From NCBI GenBank assembly GCA_973895155.1, contig OZ316896.1:22010001-22074000 (forward strand): DNA of 64,000 bases. Direction: 5' to 3'. How positions within the stretch are numbered: the stretch's first letter is position 1; the number at the start of each line of letters is the position of its first letter. Positions 20,859 through 31,273 of this stretch are shown here, piece by piece. The stretch comes from Marsupella aquatica (lineage: Eukaryota > Marchantiophyta). Made by a program: the position numbers and the translations under genes. The notes beneath the pieces were generated by a model, which was not told the origin of the DNA, searched no databases, and was given only the letters and a program-made list of their open reading frames with translations.

Positions 20859-22330
20859 AAATAGACACTGCTACCCTGAAAACAAAATTTTACTTTGTAT
20901 TTGAAACCACCTTATCCAAGAGAGGGACATGATCATGGAGTTGTCCAGAGTACTTACTAGGTCCTTGAGGGCATTCTCACCTGCATTCTCACTTTGTCAC
21001 ATCCTAATTTGGAAAATTTTGTGTCCTAAATGCAAAGGTATAGGAGTCTAGTAATGCCCTCTCGCAAGCTAGGGCATGTCCTCAATAAAACCTGAGGTGC
21101 TGGTTAGGTGATTCACATGTGTGCCCAAAGCTTTCAGATCCCTTTTTAAAGCCAACTCTTTAATTACTCATAATGGCTTCATATTCAAATGAATTGACCA
21201 CACCAAGTTTTATTTTAGTCTACTAAATTTAAATTTGTACTTTTGAACTCAGAGAATCCAAAGATGAAACTTGAAGAAAAAACCAGTGTTGAACATTTTG
21301 ATGTGGGAAAAAACTCCCAGAAAATTTTGGTCTTGAAAAGCCCAAATTAATTATATGTTTTTCTAAAATAGCGGTCTACAGCCAAACTAGCCAGTGTTTT
21401 GGGATTTTATAAAAAGAAATTGGATTTTCCTAATAAAATTTGCACCATTTAGGATATTTTGAAGCAGACGTGGAAAAAGGAGAAAACCCAATTTTGTCAA
21501 ATATTAGTTTTCATTAATATATCCAACCTTTTAAGTCCATATAAGATGTAGGCTCATGTCTATCATACAAGGTCTGAGCTAAGTACCTGGCTGGTTTTAA
21601 GATCAGGTAAGAGCTAGAAATATAACAGGCAGCTGCCTAGTAAGGACAACCCCACTTTGATAGTCTACATTTGGGCTAATTAAATCAGGAGAAAGATCAA
21701 ACTTAGATTTGTTCTAACATCCTGCCTACACTTGTGCTTTCTATATCCACTCGACCCAAGCTAAATTAAGTACAAGTTCAAGCAATTTCAGCTCAGCCAA
21801 GGTGTTTTGTTCCAGCATAGCATGCTAGTTAATCTCAACCATTGGGTCTGTTGCCATGCCAAACATTGATGGGGTAAACGCATGGCATGCAAGTTAACCT
21901 CAACCATAATTAGGTCCGTCGCGAAACATTGATCGGGTAACCGTCAACTAGTATTGGGAAGTTGACATACGCTGTACCCTGATCAGGCCCTTCTCTCTCA
22001 AATCTGTATAGGTCAGGAAATTATCAAGAGTAAGCATTTGAATTTGGATTTTCATTGGCATAGCTTTGGATTTTGTACCCCAACTTAGCTGTTCAGAAAA
22101 AAAAACTTGCTTTAAAGAATAGGAATTGATTCAGAGCATTGCCAATATCAAAAGAAAACATGTCAGTCATGCATGTGCTACACTACTTAAAGAATTAAAT
22201 CATCTGACTGTGTTAAGCTTGCGCAAGTTTTACAAGGCGTCAGTGTACAACTTGCTTGTAAGTTGTGGTGAGATGATGGACTAGGATGTTAAAAACCAGT
22301 TTTGCAAGGTCGTCCCCCGGGCACCGATGT

Positions 22331-22334
22331 ACTC
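22331..22334. repeat. target site duplication, left
   Basis: ACTC, repeated at 31,877-31,880. The intact right-arm exon reads through this site with a single copy, which proves the duplication. Confidence 0.85.
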
Positions 22335-22663
22335 TGTCACACCATTCTGAGTAGTGTAGTAGTATATCGTGCTATTAGAGTATGTATGTTTGGTATGAGT
22401 GCTACTGGAGCCGATAAGGTTCCGTCAGGTTTGTGTGAAAGGGTACTTCTCACTTGTGAGGCATTGAAAGGTCATCTTTCAATGTTGAGCCTTGGAGAGA
22501 GAGGAGCTTGAGTGGCTATGGTGGCTGTGAGCTCCGCTTGTGTAACGTGGATTCCTTGAGTAGTGCAAGGTGCGTTGGCTTGACATATGTGTGTGATCGG
22601 ATCGGTGCGGGATCGATGGGATATTGTTGACCGGGATCGTTGTGCCGATTATATGGAGATTAT
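22335..22663 (+). repeat. retrotransposon terminal repeat X1
   Basis: Begins TGTCACACCATTCTGAG directly after the target duplication and matches 31,412-31,740 with seven differences, all transitions. It ends GGAGATTAT; the next bases ATTGAAAGATC start the internal region. No TGG-type primer binding site is obvious there. The Y segment that follows X2 is missing here. Confidence 0.9.
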
Positions 22664-22931
22664 ATTGAAAGATCACATTCAAAATCTGTTGTACGGACTG
22701 TGTGGACAGAAGTTTGATTGATTGAGTTATCGACCGTTCGTGGTAGCTCGGATCGTGTGTTATTATCGAACAGATCGTTGGTATCTTGACCTGTATCGTT
22801 GTTGTCCGATCGGCCTGCTTCCCGATCGATGTACAGATCTGTGATTGGTGACAGGTTTTGAGTTGGAGGTCGATTGATGATTTGTGGAGGAAAGCGAATG
22901 TTGAGTAGATGTTGGACAGTGGAAGTCGATC

Positions 22932-23024
22932 CGTGAGGCTTCAGATCCGATTGCCGGCTACTGTGAGGCTTCAGATCTGATTGTCGGCTACTGTGGGGCT
23001 TCAGATCTGATTGCCGGCTATTGT
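22932..23024 (+). repeat. 27-30-bp triplicated leader repeat
   Basis: Three consecutive units around GAGGCTTCAGATCTGATTGC plus CGGCTACTG lie in the untranslated leader between X1 and gag. Confidence 0.8.
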
Positions 23025-23261
23025 TGGACGATGTTGGCAAGGCGCAGGTGAAGCGACGGCTCTTTTCCTGAAGGAACGGAGCTGCCAATGCCCCGTGCGG
23101 CGGTATCATCATTTCAGTGAAAGAAACGAGGGTCAAAGGTGTTGAATCAAGCTACTGCCAATTCTATGGAAGGGCTGCATTTTTCATGAAGGAAATCGAC
23201 AGTTTTCGGGAGCTTTTCGTGAAGGAAGTAGTCATTTTTGGGGTCAGGTGTGAGGCGCACG

Positions 23262-23436
23262 AGGTCACCCCATCCCGAAAGTGCTCCCAACCGCGAGCGC
23301 GAAGTCACCCATCGCAAGCACAAGCAGGCGCGAGGTCGAGGTCACCCATCCCGGGGCTATTCCAGGCCGTGAGCGTGAGGGGAGGCACAAGGTCGAGCGC
23401 GAGGAGGTCACCCATCCCGGGGCTATTCCCAGCCGC
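23262..23436 (+). repeat. degenerate GC-rich minisatellite in the transposon leader
   Basis: Four variants of AGGTCACCCATCCC, two extended by GGGGCTATTCC and AGCCG, sit upstream of gag in an otherwise AT-richer leader. Confidence 0.7.
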
Positions 23437-23997
23437 AAGCGCTTAACTAGAAAATTCTCATCCCACCTTGTGTACACGCGAGTTTTCACAACTTGTTGTT
23501 TAGATTCAAGTGCTAGGGGGCTTTATACACTTTCCGGTTTGCTTAGAGCCTTGTTTTGGGCCAAATCAGAGGCTCTTTAGAGGTTTTTGATAGTTCTGAG
23601 TTCATCTAAATACACAAATTGAACCAATTGTGCATGGTTTCTCATCTATAACATTGGGACATCATGAAGCCTATTATGAAGGCCTTTCATTGAACATTAT
23701 GAATATTTGTTTGATCAATGTGTGATCACTCTTGGTGTGGAGAGTTAGTGTTTGACTATTCTTGTTGATTGGATCCTCTTCACACTTGTTTCCTGTTTAT
23801 GCGCCATGTTGGTTCGGTGTGGGCGCTTGATTCCATAGGAGTGATCCGGGTTTGCAACTGGACATTCTAGTGTGCTGTGTATTTCTCTCCTGGTAATGTT
23901 GGAGTGATGCCCAACACACCATGGTGAGTGCTTGTGGTGCTGACAGGGATAGATTGCCCTTAGGGTTAGCACATAGATTAGGTTAGGGTTGGTCACC

Positions 23998-25911
23998 ATG
24001 GATTCTTCTGGTGCTGCTGGATTACCCGATGGACGACGGACCGGTTTCACTCGGAGTGGGGCACAGTTTCGGCCAGCGGCATTGGTAGCAGTCAGCAGTG
24101 CAGCTTCAGACAGTGATTCCGACGAGGACTCAGTGATCAGTTCTCCTCGTCATCAGGTGGTTGCACCTTTGTTGTGGGATATGGACGCGATGTACGGGGC
24201 TACAAAGGGCCCACGATGATACTCTGGTGCAGTTGGCACAATTGATCTGGATGACTTCATCCAGGAGTTTGATACGTGGTGCGATATGCAGACATTGCGT
24301 AACGCCACGTTGTTTACCCCTTTCATGGCATGGAAGGGATTATTTCAGCATTTGGAGGGGCCACCCATGGATGACTACCATGAGTTTCGGAAGGCTCATT
24401 TGGTTGAGATTGAGGCATGGAGGCAGCATTGGTCACCTAATTACGTGTCCATCACCTATGGCACTAGTGCGGCTGCCCAACCCATTGCCACAACTGCTGC
24501 CTCTTCTAGCAGCACTAGCCAGAGTGGCACACCATCCACCAGCAGCACTCCAGCAGCATCCACCGCTACTCCTGCCGGTGTGATTGTGACAGGAATTGGA
24601 GTTACGCCAGCATTTAATCCTGTGGTGGAATTCTTTGAGGTACTGAAGCAGAACTATCAGGGTGTGAGAACTGATAAGTTGAAGGGTCTCCAGGAGTTCC
24701 AGCGCAAGACTAGAGAGAGTCTACGTGAGGCATACACTCGTATGCGCAGATTGATCACTGTCACCAAGGGAGTGACAGAGGCTCAAGTAGTCCAGTTTTG
24801 GTATGCAATTTTGGACAGAGAATTGCGACGCAGAGTGAGAGATGTCACTCTGCTTAGGGATGTAGATCCCACATTAGCAGTTGTTTTCACCCTTTCTGAG
24901 CGCATTGACCTCAATATGGTGAATGAGAAGGTGGTGACTTCTGGATTTGCCAAGGAAGCACCAAAGGTTGCATCTACATCCACACCAGAGCCTACTGCAT
25001 GGAAGAGCCAGAGGGAGAAACCTACTGCACGAGAGTCTACCAACCAGAGACCTGTGCCCTCTTATGCTGGACAGCAGTCAGGATGTTGGACCTGTGGTGG
25101 GGATCATGCACAGAGATATTGCCCAGATCATAGAGGATCAGGGGGAGCATCAACGCCTGATCAGCGACAGTGTGATCATTGTGGAGCTCCTGGACACACT
25201 AAGGATAGGTGTTTCTCACTCCACCCTGAGTTACGGAGGGGAGGATCCCGTACACATGATCAGGGAAGAGGAGGAGGAGGAGGATGTGGTCGTGGCATGC
25301 CACATGCAGGGAGACAAGGAGGTGACGCTGCCCCTCCTGTAACCATAGATCCAAAGGATGCTAAGATTGCTCAATTGGAGCAACAGCTAGCTACCATGGC
25401 TAGTTCCCAGGTGAGACCTACTTCGGGTGATGGGGCATCTACATCCTATGGACCTTCCACATCCCATGGTCCTTCCACATCCTATGGAGCTGATGGAGAT
25501 CTTGCCACCATGGGATTCATGTGTGGCACTGCACATATTGATGCATCAGCAGCTTTGACACGTGGGGCAGCCAAAGCTCTTGAGCCCCGAGGAGCAGTAG
25601 TGGAGTTAGATCCACAGAGGGGGGATGCACGTTGGCAGACAAAGCTTCCTCAGTCTTTTACATTGTCAGAGACAGTTCAGACTGCCTCTATGAACCCGGT
25701 TCGGACAAACCCTGGCGTGGGTAAGTTGGCAGAATCTGGTAGTGATACAGTAGGGATGACAGGTACCCTACTGGGGGTGGCTACTACCATAGTACGCACC
25801 CCATTATTTTCAGCGACAGACATGAGGAACTTGGGAGTTGGTCCTGCAAAAGTGTTCAGATTGGCAGCTACACTCTATGAGGACACTCCAGTTGTTGCTT
25901 CCCATTCATAA
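23998..25911 (+). pseudogene. retrotransposon gag with two zinc knuckles
   Basis: Nucleocapsid/capsid precursor. The ATG at 23998 is in a good context (CACCATGG). The frame is interrupted by TGA at 24217-24219 and then open to TAA at 25909. Homologous gag signatures include DTWCDMQTL and a capsid-like segment LKQNYQGVRTDKLKGLQEF. A Thr/Ser-rich linker precedes it. Two knuckles follow: CWTCGGDHAQRYC (CX2CX3HX4C, one residue short of the usual spacing) and CDHCGAPGHTKDRC (canonical CX2CX4HX4C), at about 25,084-25,211. Between them and the stop is a Gly-rich tract and a low-complexity SYGPSTSHGPSTSYG. Protease continues in the same frame after the stop. Confidence 0.85.
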
Positions 25912-26544
25912 GCAGCTTGCAGTGTTGAAGCAGTGAAGACCATACCACCTACTGCTACTAGTGAGACATGGCATGCAGCAGCAGCGAGGTTGGTGGATTT
26001 ACCAACACGCCCTGCATTTGAGAGGACTAGGTTTAAATCTAGTGTTGTGTCATTGGATAATCGGAGTGGTATCTTCCGATTAGTTGGGCCTTCTGGAGCA
26101 ATATACCAGCCAGAGAGAGTGTTACTGGATACTGGTGCTCAGCCCTTGATGTTGGGGAAGTCTACCATACGTGGATTGGGATTGCATCCAGAGGATTTGG
26201 AGGATTGTCCCTTTCCCATTCAGACTTCATTGGGGGGACCTACACCTACACAGCATATCACCAGGAGACCACTTGATCTGAGGATTCAGGAAGGTCATAC
26301 CATAGATAGCTCACAGATACAGGCGCGAGCTATTCTGACTAAGGCAGAGTCATATGATGTGTTGGTGGGATGTACAGTGCTCTACCCCATGGGATTTATT
26401 CTTGATTTTTGGGAGGAATCAGTGTCATATAGACCTGATTGGCAGTCAAGAGATGCTCGATTGAGCAAATTGCCAGTGAGATTTAGTGGACCTGTGGGAG
26501 GCCTAAATCTACACCATTGTCTTTGGCAGCATTTAGTGGTGTAA
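25912..26544 (+). pseudogene. retrotransposon aspartic protease
   Basis: Same frame as gag, beyond a TAA. Catalytic motif LLDTGAQPLML has its Asp at 26128-26130, followed by a hydrophobic second half VLVGCTVLYPMGFILDF typical of retropepsins. The enzyme would cut the polyprotein during particle maturation. The frame ends TAA at 26542, but coding similarity shifts by one base near 26,500 into the frame used by the methyltransferase (LAAFSGVIAGPDDLIEGNAH). Confidence 0.85.
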
Positions 26545-26633
26545 TTGCTGGACCTGATGATTTGATTGAGGGTAATGCGCATGCAGCCGATGTACTACCA
26601 TTGGAGGAGTCTCATGAGGAGCACATCATGTGA

Positions 26634-27971
26634 GGATTACCTGTTGGCAGTGTTGTGCCACCAGTGTGGGGCACTGCACAGGCCTTGCCACAGGCAGCAG
26701 CACAATTGGTACATGATGCATGGCGTCATGCTTTTACACCACAGTCAGGAGCAGAGCAGTCTCTTGCAGATGGACCTGTGACTCTTTCACCATTGGATAC
26801 CACTCCTATTGCTTGGCAATATCCACCGGAGGGTATTTGTTTGTTGGATCTTTTTGGTGGGATTAGCACTGGATTGGCTGTTGTTCTTCAGGCAGGAATT
26901 CCTGTGCATCGTTATTTGTATGTGGAGATAGATGAGACAGCACGGAGGGTCTCATTGCGACATGTGGCTATGTTGGTGGATAGATATCCACAGTTGCTGC
27001 CAGTGGATGCTGTTCGTGGTTATCAGCATGCACTACCTGCTGATATTTCATTGTTGGGGGCGGATCATCTGCATCGTGTTGGCCCCATTGATTTGGTGAT
27101 TGCTGGTTGGCCATGTCAGGGCCAATCTAGAGCTGGCGTTGGGCATGGACTTCATGATCCACGCTCTGCATTGTTTTGGGAGATGTTACGGGTGCTGCGT
27201 CATCTCCAGCTACATCAGACACAGTCTCCAACATACATTTTTGAGAATGTGCCATTGTTAGGTGATGATCGTAGTTGGATTGTTGCCAGTGTTCACCAGG
27301 TGAGGTCTTGGATTGGACCTGCTGTGTTATTGGATGCTGCACGTGTGGGTTCTCGTGCACATCGTCCACGCTTGTGGTGGACTAATTTGATCCCATGTGA
27401 GGTGCTGAAGCGCGCATTTGACAGCATTCCACGCTCACCAGCCTTAGTGGTGGATGATATTTTGGATCCAGGGCGTCGTGCACAGGGTGTGACCCAACCT
27501 GATAGACCTCCATTGGCAATGGTCAATGCAGTTGGGTGCCCACGTTGTGCATCACCCACTCTTGTAAGCCACTCTGTTTCATATGCATTCAGAGTAGGTG
27601 GCCCTGGACTTGTGTGGGACACAGCTCTCCAGCAGTTACTAGAGCCTACTGCTGATGAGAGAGAGCGTGCTATGGGATTTTTGACTGGCACCACTGCAAT
27701 TGCCTCTGTGTCAGAGGGTTTGCGGCGCCAGGTTCTTGGTCAAGCAATGGACCTGAATTGTTTGACTTGGATTATCAGCTTGGGAGTAGCTGAACAGTTG
27801 TGGATGCGCTCTGCTGGAATTACTGATTGTCCCTCGGTGAGCTTGCGGTCCACTGAGACAGTACTGACCACAGTTGGGGGCGAGCAGACAGTCCATGGAC
27901 CTATGGCAGGATTGGCCAAGGCTGGACAGATTGTTGAGCAGGAAGGGACTGCTCAATCTACTGCTAAATAG
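26634..27971 (+). CDS. retrotransposon-encoded DNA (cytosine-5) methyltransferase
   Basis: Cytosine-5 methyltransferase that would move a methyl group from S-adenosylmethionine to DNA. Counting from the GTG at 26655: motif I LLDLFGGISTGL (63-74), motif II acid in EID (91-93), motif IV GWPCQGQS with catalytic Cys154, motif VI FENV (196-199), motif VIII RAHRPRLWW (234-242), motif X LGQAMDLN (361-368). The order is conventional, not the rearranged order of DRM enzymes, and the GPIDLVIAG/FENVPLLGDD wording is closest to Dnmt3-like enzymes. It lies between protease and RT, in frame with RT, and was probably released by the protease. Open for about 445 codons between TGA 26631 and TAG 27969. No bromo-adjacent, PWWP or UBA targeting domain is present. 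A cellular gene is excluded by the flanking gag-pol. Confidence 0.92.
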   Translation, partial: GLPVGSVVPPVWGTAQALPQAAAQLVHDAWRHAFTPQSGAEQSLADGPVTLSPLDTTPIAWQYPPEGICLLDLFGGISTGLAVVLQAGIPVHRYLYVEIDETARRVSLRHVAMLVDRYPQLLPVDAVRGYQHALPADISLLGADHLHRVGPIDLVIAGWPCQGQSRAGVGHGLHDPRSALFWEMLRVLRHLQLHQTQSPTYIFENVPLLGDDRSWIVASVHQVRSWIGPAVLLDAARVGSRAHRPRLWWTNLIPCEVLKRAFDSIPRSPALVVDDILDPGRRAQGVTQPDRPPLAMVNAVGCPRCASPTLVSHSVSYAFRVGGPGLVWDTALQQLLEPTADERERAMGFLTGTTAIASVSEGLRRQVLGQAMDLNCLTWIISLGVAEQLWMRSAGITDCPSVSLRSTETVLTTVGGEQTVHGPMAGLAKAGQIVEQEGTAQSTAK

Positions 27972-29767
27972 CAATCATCGGCTATCTCTTCTACCCTACA
28001 AAGAGATATTAGGGATTTGGTGGAGAGTTGGGAATCACAGCTTGGCCCTAAGTTAACAGGGGAGGAGAGACGTGGCATGCATCGATTCCTGAAGAGTTAT
28101 TGGAATTGTTTTGCATTCAGCATGAAGGATTTGGGGACATTGAAGGGCCCTGATATTCAGATTGAATTGGCTAGTGATGCGCCAATCTTTCGTAGACCAT
28201 ACCGTTATAGTGACATGGAGAGAGCTCTGATTCAAAGCAGAACTCAAGATTTGTTGGAGGCTGGATTGGTGGAGATTTCATATGGGGAGTATGCATCTGC
28301 CACAGTGATGCCAACCAAGAAGGATGTGCATGGCAATTACATAGATAGGCGCATGTGTGGTGATTACAGACCTATTAATCGCCAGACAAAATCTGATCGA
28401 TATGCCAAGCCCACACTTGAGGAGATCTTTGATGATGTGGGGCATGCAAAGGTTTTTAGTTCATTGGATTTGAGGGCAGGGTACCATCAGCTTCCAATTA
28501 GGCATGCTGACAGGTCCAAGACAGCATTCTGGGGGATTGATTTTTATGGAAAAGATTGTTTGTATCAGTGGTTATTCTTATCATTTGGGTTGAAGAATGC
28601 ACCAGCTGAGTTCCAGAGAGTCATGGATCGAATCCTTGCAGGTTTGGATTTTGTCAGATGTTATATTGATGATATTTTGGTCTATTCTTCTACTGTGGAA
28701 GAACATCAGTAGCACTTGCAGATTGTGATGGAGAGATTGAGAGCACATGGGTTGAAACTCCATCCTGGCAAGTGTAAATTATTCCAAAGACCAGATTGAG
28801 TATTTGGGCCACACTATATACCCAGGGGGATTGGGTGTACAGCAGACTAAAGTGGAGGCCATTACACAGATTCCTTGTCCTACTGATGTGAGTAGAGTTC
28901 ATGCATTCTTGGGATTGGCGAGCTACTACAGGAGGTATGTTAAAGGATTTAGCCAGCTTGCTAAACCTTTGACCATACTCACTAAGTTGGATCAGGAATG
29001 GATTTGGGGTGATGACCAGGAGCATGCCTTTCAGGAGTTGAAGCAAAGGTTGGCATCATCCCCTATTTTGAGAAGACCCATTTCAGGCAAACCATTTCAG
29101 CTACACACTGATTGGAGTGGAGTAGGACTTGGAGCAGTGCTGACTCAGAAGGATGATGAGGGGAATGAGTTTGTTGTGGCTTATGCCAGTAGATCAAACA
29201 ATTCAGCAGAGGCTAAGTATAGCTCTTATGAGGGAGAGTGTTTGGCAGCAGTGGTGGGCTGTTGCACACTTTCGTTGCTACTTGTTTGGTAACCCCTTCA
29301 CCTTGATCACTGATCATCAGCCTCTTAAGTGGGTAATGGAGTCTGACAAGCTTACAGGGAAGCTTGCACGATGGACATTGTTGTTACAGGAGTATGATTT
29401 CCAGGTGGTGCATAGGCCTGGAAAAGTGAACTTGGATGCAAATGGATTAAGCCACAATCCATGTACCAGTCAGCAAGATGAGACTAGAGCCAGATGGCAT
29501 GATGAGTCAGATAAGGAGATGGTGCCAGGATGGCATGCATCTGCCTTTCTTTGTTGGGTGCCAGCATATAGTGGATCTGTGGACTCTACCTCATTGGATG
29601 GAGTGGATGATGAGTCTTCAGATGTGGATGTTAGTGAGGTAACTACTGGACAGCAAGATATTCACAATGATGTGAGAGTGTTGGAATATCTGTGCAGTGG
29701 TTCTATTGTTGGCAGTGTTGATGCCAAGGAACGTGACAGGGTTCTACAAAGAGCCAAGAGGTTTTGA
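27972..29767 (+). pseudogene. retrotransposon reverse transcriptase and RNase H
   Basis: RT begins after TAG 27969 in the methyltransferase frame. Motifs include RMCGDYRPINRQT, KVFSSLDLRAGYHQL, FLSFGLKNAPAEFQRVMD and the catalytic YIDDILVY (about 28,661-28,684). TAG at 28710 and a frame change near 28,785 follow, then IEYLGHTIYPGG and HAFLGLASYYRRYVKGF of the connection region. RNase H has TDWSGVGLGAVL, YEGECLAAV and the acid in TDHQPLKW, with another frame change near 29,265. The frame ends at TGA 29765. Broken here, though all catalytic residues are still spelled out. Confidence 0.92.
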
Positions 29768-30951
29768 TGGGAGGGAAACCATCTTTTGAGATTACTGCAT
29801 GATGGTAGAGTGTTGGTGGTCCCAAAACCATCATAGAGAGTACATTTGGTGCGACATGCGCACGAGGAGTTGGGTCACTTTGGTGTGAAGCGCACTTACA
29901 GCTTGCTGTAGACACAGTATTGGTGGCGTGGTATGCACACTCATGTCCAGCAGTTGATAGCTAAGTGTGTGGTATGTGATAGAGTGAGAGCATCATTTAA
30001 TGCTCCCACTCCCCAGTTGCACCCGTTACCGATCATGGGTTTGGGATATCGTTGGAGTTTGGATTTTGCTGGTCCATTACCTCTTACCCAACGCCATAAT
30101 CGGTATGTTTTGGTCATGGTGGAACACTTCTCCAAGTGGATTGAGCTAGTGGCGTTGCCAGATAAAGCCAGTGGAGGAGTTGCTGCTACATTTTTGGATC
30201 GTGTACTCAGTCATTTTGGAGCACCAACTGAGGTGTTGACTGATCAGGGAACTCAGTTCCATGGAGAGTTTGAGAGTTTGTGTGAACAAGCTCTGATTGA
30301 TCATTGTACTACCTCTTGTGATCATCCTGAGGCAGATGGATTAGCTGAGAGAGTTGTGCAACTGTGAAGAGAGGATTGCGTAAGTATGGCTTGCAGGTTG
30401 GTCATCTGGGAGATTGAGATCTCTAGCTACCTTGGTTAGCTATGGGCTATCGTTTCAGTCGGCAAGCATCACTTGCATCCTTCTCACCTTAATTTTTGCT
30501 CTATGGTAGAGAGCTAGATTTGCCAGCAGCTATTCGTCGTGATGTTGCATCAGTTGTGAACTTGGATGATCCTGATGTTTGGGTCAAGGTGTGTTCAGAG
30601 AGAGCACGGGTATTTCAGCGAGTGATGCCCATGGCTTTCGACAACCTTGCCATTGCCCAACATCGTGATACTTTGAGGTATGCCACTATTCATGGAGGAG
30701 GTTACCGTGCAAGCATTCGGCGATTTCATATTGGTGATTATATTTATTTGCAGCAGACAGCACCCACGACACTTGATGTGACCGCAGGCCGGACAATCTT
30801 ACGTGTGCGTGAAGTGTTGCCTTCTGGTGTCCTGATGTTGGAGGGACGCGATGGTATGGTTTGGAAGGATCATGTGCGCAACTGTGCACCATGTCACCTT
30901 CCCAACATTGATGGTACAGTAGATCCAAGCTTGGCACATGTTCGTGCTGGC
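29768..30951 (+). pseudogene. retrotransposon integrase
   Basis: Integrase joins element cDNA to the genome. The HHCC zinc region (HAHEELGHFG ... CVVCDRVR) spans two TAG codons at 29834 and 29909. The core carries the three acids: Asp in WSLDFAGPL, Asp in VLTDQGTQF and Glu in HPEADGLAERV. After a one-base change near 30,360 and stops near 30,418, 30,424 and 30,490, the frame 30496-31098 continues with YGRELDLPAAIRRD and the SH3-like C-terminal part (HIGDYIYLQQTAPTTLDV, VREVLPSGVLMLEGR). This fixes the family as an rve integrase and excludes a tyrosine-recombinase element. Confidence 0.9.
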
Positions 30952-31098
30952 TTGAAATGTATGTTGTGTGGATCTGCTCAGGGAGCAGCTACTATGTTGA
31001 TTTGTGATAAGTGTTCTAGAGGATGGCACATGTCATGTTTGACACCACCATTGCAGGTGATTCCTAGTGGATCATGGTTGTGTCCTCAGTGTTGGTGA
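30952..31098 (+). CDS. C-terminal PHD finger of the retrotransposon polyprotein
   Basis: The last 48 codons before the final TGA encode a PHD finger of C4-H-C3 form: CMLCG, then ICDKC, WHMSC and LCPQCW, with the conserved Trp before His. PHD fingers commonly bind the histone H3 tail. It is fused in frame behind integrase, the place chromodomains occupy in chromoviruses, so it could steer integration to chromatin carrying a particular mark. The role is an inference; the zinc-ligand pattern is directly visible. Confidence 0.88.
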   Translation: MKCMLCGSAQGAATMLICDKCSRGWHMSCLTPPLQVIPSGSWLCPQCW

Positions 31099-31262
31099 AG
31101 CCGACTAGTTATCATTTGTGTTCTCTTGGCAGATATGGATTGCAGGTAGGTGATCGATGGGGCTCACTTGCACCCGGCCTCCTGATCTTCACACCTAAAA
31201 AGGTGTATATCAACCTTGTAGAACTCATGGCTAGCTAGAGTTAGGGGACCTTACTCCCAGCT

Positions 31263-31273
31263 AGGGGGGCGAT
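31263..31273 (+). promoter_or_regulatory. polypurine tract candidate
   Basis: AGGGGGGCGAT directly before the Y1 repeat, where plus-strand DNA synthesis would be primed. Nothing purine-rich precedes X2, which supports the Y-X order as the replicative LTR. Confidence 0.55.

Larger units (their letters stand above)
18366..20860. other. 2.5-kb repeat-rich insertion in the left arm
   Basis: Absent from the right arm, where 39,200-39,260 passes directly from one flank to the other. It holds an 80-bp tandem duplication (about 18,380-18,460, then 18,461-18,489 plus 18,840-18,907), a SINE, purine-rich (19,020-19,090) and CAA-rich (19,200-19,400) tracts, an LTR-like segment and a terminal hairpin. 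No gene is seen. Confidence 0.7.

Noticed and set aside
22932-23024. CRISPR-like array
   Set aside because: Only three units with no unique spacers, in a eukaryotic retrotransposon leader.
24161-24583. Separate ORF overlapping gag
   Set aside because: An out-of-frame shadow; the gag frame carries the conserved segments and zinc knuckles.
26634-27971. Bacterial restriction-modification methyltransferase or contamination
   Set aside because: It is fused in frame to plant-type Ty3/gypsy RT and flanked by P450 exons with matching target duplications, so it is part of the element and of the nuclear genome.
31099-31273. Envelope-like third ORF after integrase
   Set aside because: Only about 170 bp of non-coding sequence lies between the PHD finger stop and the 3' repeats.
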